Assembly (NCBI GenBank): GCA_934597585.1
Contig: CAKTSA010000006.1
Coordinates: forward strand, 6,637-70,636
Length of the DNA stretch: 64,000 nucleotides
Direction of reading: 5' to 3'
From: an uncultured Oscillospiraceae bacterium
Lineage (GTDB): Bacteria > Bacillota > Clostridia > Oscillospirales > Oscillospiraceae
How positions within the stretch are numbered: position 1 is the stretch's first letter; each line of letters starts with the position of its first letter. The notes under the pieces are model-generated. The model was not told the DNA's origin, did not search any database, and saw nothing but the letters and a program-made list of their open reading frames with translations. Positions 60,323 through 64,000 of the stretch are shown here, piece after piece. Position numbers and translations under genes: made by a program.

Positions 60323-60327
60323 GTTGA

Positions 60328-60356
60328 TGGACATTCCGGCGGCAATGGGATAGAAT
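60328..60356 (+). promoter_or_regulatory. Possible promoter of the DUF2500 gene
   Basis: TGGACA (60328-60333), 17 bp, TAGAAT (60351-60356). Confidence 0.5.
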
Positions 60357-60400
60357 AAGGAAAAGAGAAAACACGTTTGACTGGCGAAAGGAGCTGCGCG

Positions 60401-60859
60401 ATGGGATTTGGAATGGGATTCGATATGTTCAATGTGATGTTCTTTCTGATATTCGGCTTTGTGATCGTGATGTTCATCGTCACGGCGGTGAAGGGGATCA
60501 GCACGTGGAACAAGAACAACAATTCGCCCCGCCTGACGGTGGAGGCCACGGTGGTGTCCAAGCGGCAGAACACCGATGTACACCACCACGCCAACGGCGG
60601 AGACGCTACCGGCGCCCACGGTATGCATACCACCACCTCCACCACCTACTACGTGACCTTCCAGGTGGCCAGCGGCGACCGGATGGAGCTGCACGTCAGC
60701 GGTCGGGAATACGGCATGCTGGTGGAGGGCGATTTTGGCCAGCTGACCTTCCAGGGTACCCGCTATCTGGGCTTCGAACGCCGGGGCAGCAAGGCGGCCT
60801 ATGACCAGACCGACGGCGGCGGCGACCGCCAGCGGGCCTCCTGGGATCCGGAGCGGTAA
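60401..60859 (+). CDS. DUF2500-type membrane-anchored protein
   Basis: This 152-residue protein has one N-terminal membrane helix (about residues 10-32) followed by a soluble beta-rich domain. The pattern P-R-L-T-V-E-A-T-V-V-S-K-R and the later T-S-T-T-Y-Y-V-T-F-Q-V and G-D-F-G-Q-L-T-F-Q-G-T-R-Y segments match DUF2500. A His-rich stretch (VHHHANGGDATGAHGMH) lies between. The start at 60401 has AAAGGAG upstream. Function unknown. Confidence 0.85.
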   Translation: MGFGMGFDMFNVMFFLIFGFVIVMFIVTAVKGISTWNKNNNSPRLTVEATVVSKRQNTDVHHHANGGDATGAHGMHTTTSTTYYVTFQVASGDRMELHVSGREYGMLVEGDFGQLTFQGTRYLGFERRGSKAAYDQTDGGGDRQRASWDPER

Positions 60860-60867
60860 AGAACATG

Positions 60868-60907
60868 AAGGCAGAGGGCTGCTCCCGCAGGAGCAGCCCT
60901 CTGCCTT
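60868..60907. terminator. Bidirectional intrinsic terminator
   Basis: An 18-bp perfect stem (AAGGCAGAGGGCTGCTCC and complement) with a CGCA loop separates convergent genes. Confidence 0.85.
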
Positions 60908-60935
60908 TTGAGAAAGGTGAAAAATAGCGTATTTG

Positions 60936-61727
60936 TCAGGACAGCAGTGCCCGGTCACTGGCGAATTCATCGCCGCTGGCTTTGGCGAACTGGGCCAGCA
61001 GGTCGGTGACGGTGAGGCGCTTCTTCTCCTCGCCGGAAATGTCCAGGATCACCCGGCCCTCGTGGAGCATGATGAGGCGGCTGCCGTATTGAATGGCATC
61101 CCGCATGTTGTGGGTGATCATCAGGGTGGTCAGCGTTTCCTGGGTGACGATCCGGTCTGTCAGGTCCATGACCTTGGCGGCGGTCTTGGGATCCAGGGCG
61201 GCGGTGTGCTCGTCCAACAGCAGCAGCTTGGGGCTTTTCAGCGTGGCCATCAGCGTCAGAGCCTGGCGCTGGCCGCCGGACAGGGTGCTGACCTCGGAGG
61301 AGAGGCGCTTTTCCAGGCCCAGACCCAGGTCGCTGAGCAGGGCACGGTATTTCTCCCGCTCCTCCCTGGAGATGCCCCAGCGGAGGCTGCGCTTCTGGCC
61401 GCGCCGTGCCGCCAGCGCCAGATTCTCCTCAATGTGCATGGAGGGGGCGGTGCCCATCATGGGGTCCTGGAACACGCGGCCGATGTAGGCGGCCCGCTTG
61501 TACTCCGGCAGGTCGGTCACGTCTATGCCGTCCAGATACACCTCGCCGGAATCCAGCTGCAGCGTGCCGGCGGTGGCGTTGAGCATGGTGGACTTTCCCG
61601 CGCCGTTACCGCCGATGACGGTGACGAATTCGCCGCTTTGCAGCGTCAGGCTCAGGCCATTCAGGGCGGTCTTGGCGTTGACGGTGCCGGGGTTGAAGGT
61701 CTTATGCAGGTCTTTCAGTTCAAGCAT
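60936..61727 (-). CDS. ABC importer ATP-binding subunit
   Basis: This 263-residue ATPase has the Walker A loop G-G-N-G-A-G-K-S-T, the signature L-S-G-G-Q-R-Q and the Walker B L-L-L-L-D-E. It lies downstream of, and overlaps by 8 bp, the permease gene, and belongs to the family paired with ABC_sub_bind lipoproteins (TrpX-like systems). GGAGC precedes the ATG. Confidence 0.93.
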   Translation of the reverse strand: MLELKDLHKTFNPGTVNAKTALNGLSLTLQSGEFVTVIGGNGAGKSTMLNATAGTLQLDSGEVYLDGIDVTDLPEYKRAAYIGRVFQDPMMGTAPSMHIEENLALAARRGQKRSLRWGISREEREKYRALLSDLGLGLEKRLSSEVSTLSGGQRQALTLMATLKSPKLLLLDEHTAALDPKTAAKVMDLTDRIVTQETLTTLMITHNMRDAIQYGSRLIMLHEGRVILDISGEEKKRLTVTDLLAQFAKASGDEFASDRALLS

Positions 61728-62661
61728 GTTGCTCCACTCCTTCCTTGGCGGCGCGCTGGGGCTTGCGGCGGGTCTTCTTCAGGTTCAGATAGGACAGTGT
61801 CAGGAACAGGGCCACGATCAGCGCGGTGATCAGCTTCAGGTCGTTGGTGTTCAGGCCGATCTGCAGGACGATCTGCAGCACGATGTAGTAGACGATAGCG
61901 CCCACGGAGACGGCCAGCAGTTTGGCGCCGATGTTGTGGAACACCTTGCCGAACATGACCTCGCCAATGATAACGGCGGCCAGGCCGATGACGATGGCGC
62001 CGCGGCCCATGTTGATGTCACTGGAGCCCTGATACTGGGCCAGCAGTGCGCCGGACAGGGCCACCAGGCCGTTGGAGAGCATCAGGCCCAGCACGATGTT
62101 GGCGTTGGTGTTGATGCCCTGGGCCCGGGCCATGTGGGGGTTGGCGCCGGTGGCCCGGACGGAGTTTCCCTTTTCCGTGCCGAAGAACCAGTACAGCGCG
62201 GCCACGATCACGACGGTCAGCACGATCAGCAGCGGCAGCGGGTTATTCAGCGACAGCTCACGGACGTACCGCTGGCTCAGCAGCAGGTGGTACTTGTCCA
62301 CGCTGACGGCCTGGTTGGCCTTGCCGCCCATGATCCGCAGGTTGATGGAGTACAGCGCCAGCTGGGTCAGGATACCGGCCAGGATGGCGGGGATGCCGCA
62401 CCGGGTGTGGAAGAGGCCGGTGATGAGACCGGCCAGCATGCCGGATACCAGTGCGCACAGCATGGCAAGCCACGGGTTCACGCCCGCCCGGATCAGCATG
62501 ACGCACACGGCGCCGCCGGTGGCCAGGGAGCCGTCCACTGTCAGGTCGGCCACGTCCAGGATGCGGAAGGTGATATAGACGCCGATGGCCATAATGCCCC
62601 AGGCCAGACCCTGGGCGACCGCGCCGGGCAGCGCGTTCATCAGCGAGGAAAGGAAACTCAT
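61720..62661 (-). CDS. ABC importer permease subunit (BPD_transp_2 type)
   Basis: This 313-residue permease has about eight to ten membrane segments. It shows GIMAIGVYITFRILDVADLTVDGS at the N-terminus and the GANPHMARAQGIN motif that contacts the ATPase. This permease type usually works as a homodimer with amino-acid or related solute lipoproteins. AAAGGAG precedes the ATG. Confidence 0.92.
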   Translation of the reverse strand: MSFLSSLMNALPGAVAQGLAWGIMAIGVYITFRILDVADLTVDGSLATGGAVCVMLIRAGVNPWLAMLCALVSGMLAGLITGLFHTRCGIPAILAGILTQLALYSINLRIMGGKANQAVSVDKYHLLLSQRYVRELSLNNPLPLLIVLTVVIVAALYWFFGTEKGNSVRATGANPHMARAQGINTNANIVLGLMLSNGLVALSGALLAQYQGSSDINMGRGAIVIGLAAVIIGEVMFGKVFHNIGAKLLAVSVGAIVYYIVLQIVLQIGLNTNDLKLITALIVALFLTLSYLNLKKTRRKPQRAAKEGVEQHA

Positions 62662-62734
62662 AGGTCATGCTCCTTTGTCAACAGAGTGGGGGAGGACGCG
62701 GCGCGGGCCGCATCCTCCCGTGGGAAGGCGGGAA

Positions 62735-63739
62735 TCAGTCCTCAATGGCGGTGTAGCCGTCCAGCGGGGTGATGCCCAGGGCTTCACAGATGGTGGGATT
62801 GTACTTGGGGGTCGCAGTGGTGTATTCGATGGGCATGGAAGAGATGTCCGCCTCGCCGGTCAGGATCCTGGCGGCCATCTGGCCGGTGGTCTTGCCCAGG
62901 TCGTAGTAGCTGATGGACAGGGTCGCCACGCCGCAGCCGGAGCAGATGCCCTCTTCACCGCAGATGGCGGGCACACCGGCGGGGATCAGCACGTTGGCGA
63001 TGGCCTCGGTGTTGGCGGCGGCGGTGTTATCGGTGGGGATGTAGACCACGTCGGCGTAGTCGCAGGCGGCCTGGGTGACGGAGGCGACGTCGTTGGTGTC
63101 GGTGAAGGCGTATTCCGCGGTCTCGATACCGGCGTCAGCCAGGTACTTGGCCACCTCTTCGATCTGGTAGCGGGAGTTGGCCTCGGCGGAGCAGAACAGC
63201 AGAGCGACCTTCTTGGCCTGGGGGAACCACTCGGTGATCATGGCGGCTTGCTTCTCCAGGTCGGCCAGGTCGGAGGTGCCGGAGATGTTGCCGCCCACGG
63301 TGCCGGTGAAGTCATCCATGTCCAGGGCCACGCCGTAAGCGGTGACGGAGGTGCCCAGGATGGGGGTGTCGCTGGTGGCGGAGGCTGCAGCGGTCAGGGC
63401 GGGCGTGGCGTTGGCCATGATCAGGTCCACGCCGTCAGACACGAAGCCGTTGACGATGGTGGAGCAGTTGACGGAATCGCCGGAGGCGTTCTTCTCCACG
63501 ATCTTCACCTGGCCGGGCAGGGCTTCGTTCAGCGCGTCGATAAAGCCCTGGGTGGCGGCGTCCAGCGCGTCGTGCTGGACCAGCTGGCAGATGCCGACGG
63601 TGTAGGTGGCGGCATCGCTGCCGGCATTGTCTTCGCCGGGCTCCTGGGTGTCGCTGCCCTGGCTGCCGCAGCCGGTCAGACACAGGCTCAGCACCAGCGC
63701 AAGGGCGAGAATGAGAGATGTGATACGTTTCGTTTTCAT
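62735..63739 (-). CDS. ABC transporter substrate-binding lipoprotein (ABC_sub_bind family, TrpX-like)
   Basis: This 334-residue protein has a signal peptide ending in the lipobox L-T-G-C24, an acidic linker, and a two-lobe periplasmic-binding fold opening T-Y-T-V-G-I-C-Q-L-V-Q-H-D-A-L-D. Relatives bind tryptophan, tyrosine or other small solutes; the ligand is not evident. AGGAGG precedes the ATG. First gene of the transporter operon, behind a leader terminator. Confidence 0.92.
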   Translation of the reverse strand: MKTKRITSLILALALVLSLCLTGCGSQGSDTQEPGEDNAGSDAATYTVGICQLVQHDALDAATQGFIDALNEALPGQVKIVEKNASGDSVNCSTIVNGFVSDGVDLIMANATPALTAAASATSDTPILGTSVTAYGVALDMDDFTGTVGGNISGTSDLADLEKQAAMITEWFPQAKKVALLFCSAEANSRYQIEEVAKYLADAGIETAEYAFTDTNDVASVTQAACDYADVVYIPTDNTAAANTEAIANVLIPAGVPAICGEEGICSGCGVATLSISYYDLGKTTGQMAARILTGEADISSMPIEYTTATPKYNPTICEALGITPLDGYTAIED

Positions 63740-63771
63740 GGTGTGATCCTCCTGAAAAAAGTGTTTTTGGT

Positions 63772-63815
63772 TAAAAAAAGACCCGCTGCAGGGACTTGTG
63801 GTCCATACAGCGGGT
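63772..63815 (-). terminator. Leader terminator (candidate attenuator) of the ABC importer operon
   Basis: On the minus strand ACCCGCTG pairs with CAGCGGGT around an inner GGAC/GTCC hairpin, followed by CTTTTTTTAACC. It lies 32 bp before the start codon. Confidence 0.8.
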
Positions 63816-64000
63816 TTGATTTAACGCAATGGTCCTGAGGGGACGCTCAGAGCGTTGGGCAAACAGAATTCCGGTTACGGGCATCACAAATCGCTATTAC
63901 TTTTTCGGTAAAAAAGTAATAGGTAATAACTACTGAACAAGTGCCCAATTTTTGTTCTGAGCGAGAATCTCCAGAAGATATGCGAGCATTCTCAAAAGGG
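63816..64000 (-). promoter_or_regulatory. Leader region of the ABC importer operon, regulator unidentified
   Basis: No gene is seen here. A 12-bp hairpin (CTATTACTTTTT at 63894-63905 with 63911-63922) and a short ACGCTC/GAGCGT hairpin near 63843-63855 lie upstream of the terminator. I found no T-box core and no riboswitch consensus that I recognise. Confidence 0.45.

Overview
The window is GC-rich chromosomal DNA from a spore-forming anaerobe of the class Clostridia, most likely an Oscillospiraceae-type gut bacterium (Oscillibacter, Flavonifractor or a relative). The evidence is the complete spoIIAA-spoIIAB-sigF operon, a YunB-type sporulation protein, pyruvate:ferredoxin oxidoreductase, type III glutamine synthetase, an ANTAR regulator beside glutamine synthetase, tRNA-sensing T-box leaders, clean Shine-Dalgarno sites and the palindromic intergenic repeats typical of these genomes. 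I saw no rRNA, tRNA, CRISPR array, intact insertion sequence or prophage. Genes are dense and almost all look like core chromosome.

1-11.4 kb: a truncated LysR regulator, a small membrane protein, a DNA glycosylase/HAD pair, a RarD-LOG-YczE operon, a HIT protein, alaS preceded by a CAT-like acetyltransferase and a T-box, a YoaK membrane protein and an M18 aminopeptidase. 11.4-20 kb: tmk-mltG-U32, cca downstream of a large YD-repeat lipoprotein, then murC and a YbaK-type deacylase on the opposite strand. 20-26.4 kb: a BlaI/BlaR-like pair whose sensor domain is duplicated in a downstream lipoprotein, a repeat-rich 550-bp gap, and TrkH.

26.4-37.5 kb: a purine permease, then a nitrogen block. 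On the minus strand lies a three-gene split glutamate synthase (glutaminase, FMN/Fe-S and GXGXG subunits), a short glutamine synthetase, an ANTAR regulator, a small basic protein and a nitrilase-like amidohydrolase. Type III glutamine synthetase diverges from it. Both divergent promoters are near consensus and both leaders carry an intrinsic terminator, which fits control by antitermination. 37.5-46.7 kb: murD-yunB-ligA-GH13 and PFOR. 46.7-53.8 kb: serine dehydratase with two membrane proteins, a MarR-TauE pair, and valS under a Val T-box.

53.8-64 kb: the spoIIA operon, convergent with and overlapping a DNA-repair-type operon (small membrane protein, radical SAM protein, TIGR03915-type protein) whose promoter contains a LexA-like box. 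The helicase gene pcrA diverges from it. A DUF2500 protein and an ABC importer with an attenuator-like leader close the window.

Points most worth following up: the LexA-box operon with its unannotated 37-residue membrane protein; the BlaR-like sensor duplicated as a lipoprotein; the paired attenuators of the nitrogen genes; the T-box-CAT-alaS arrangement; and a roughly 280-bp imperfect palindrome at about 24.46-24.74 kb.
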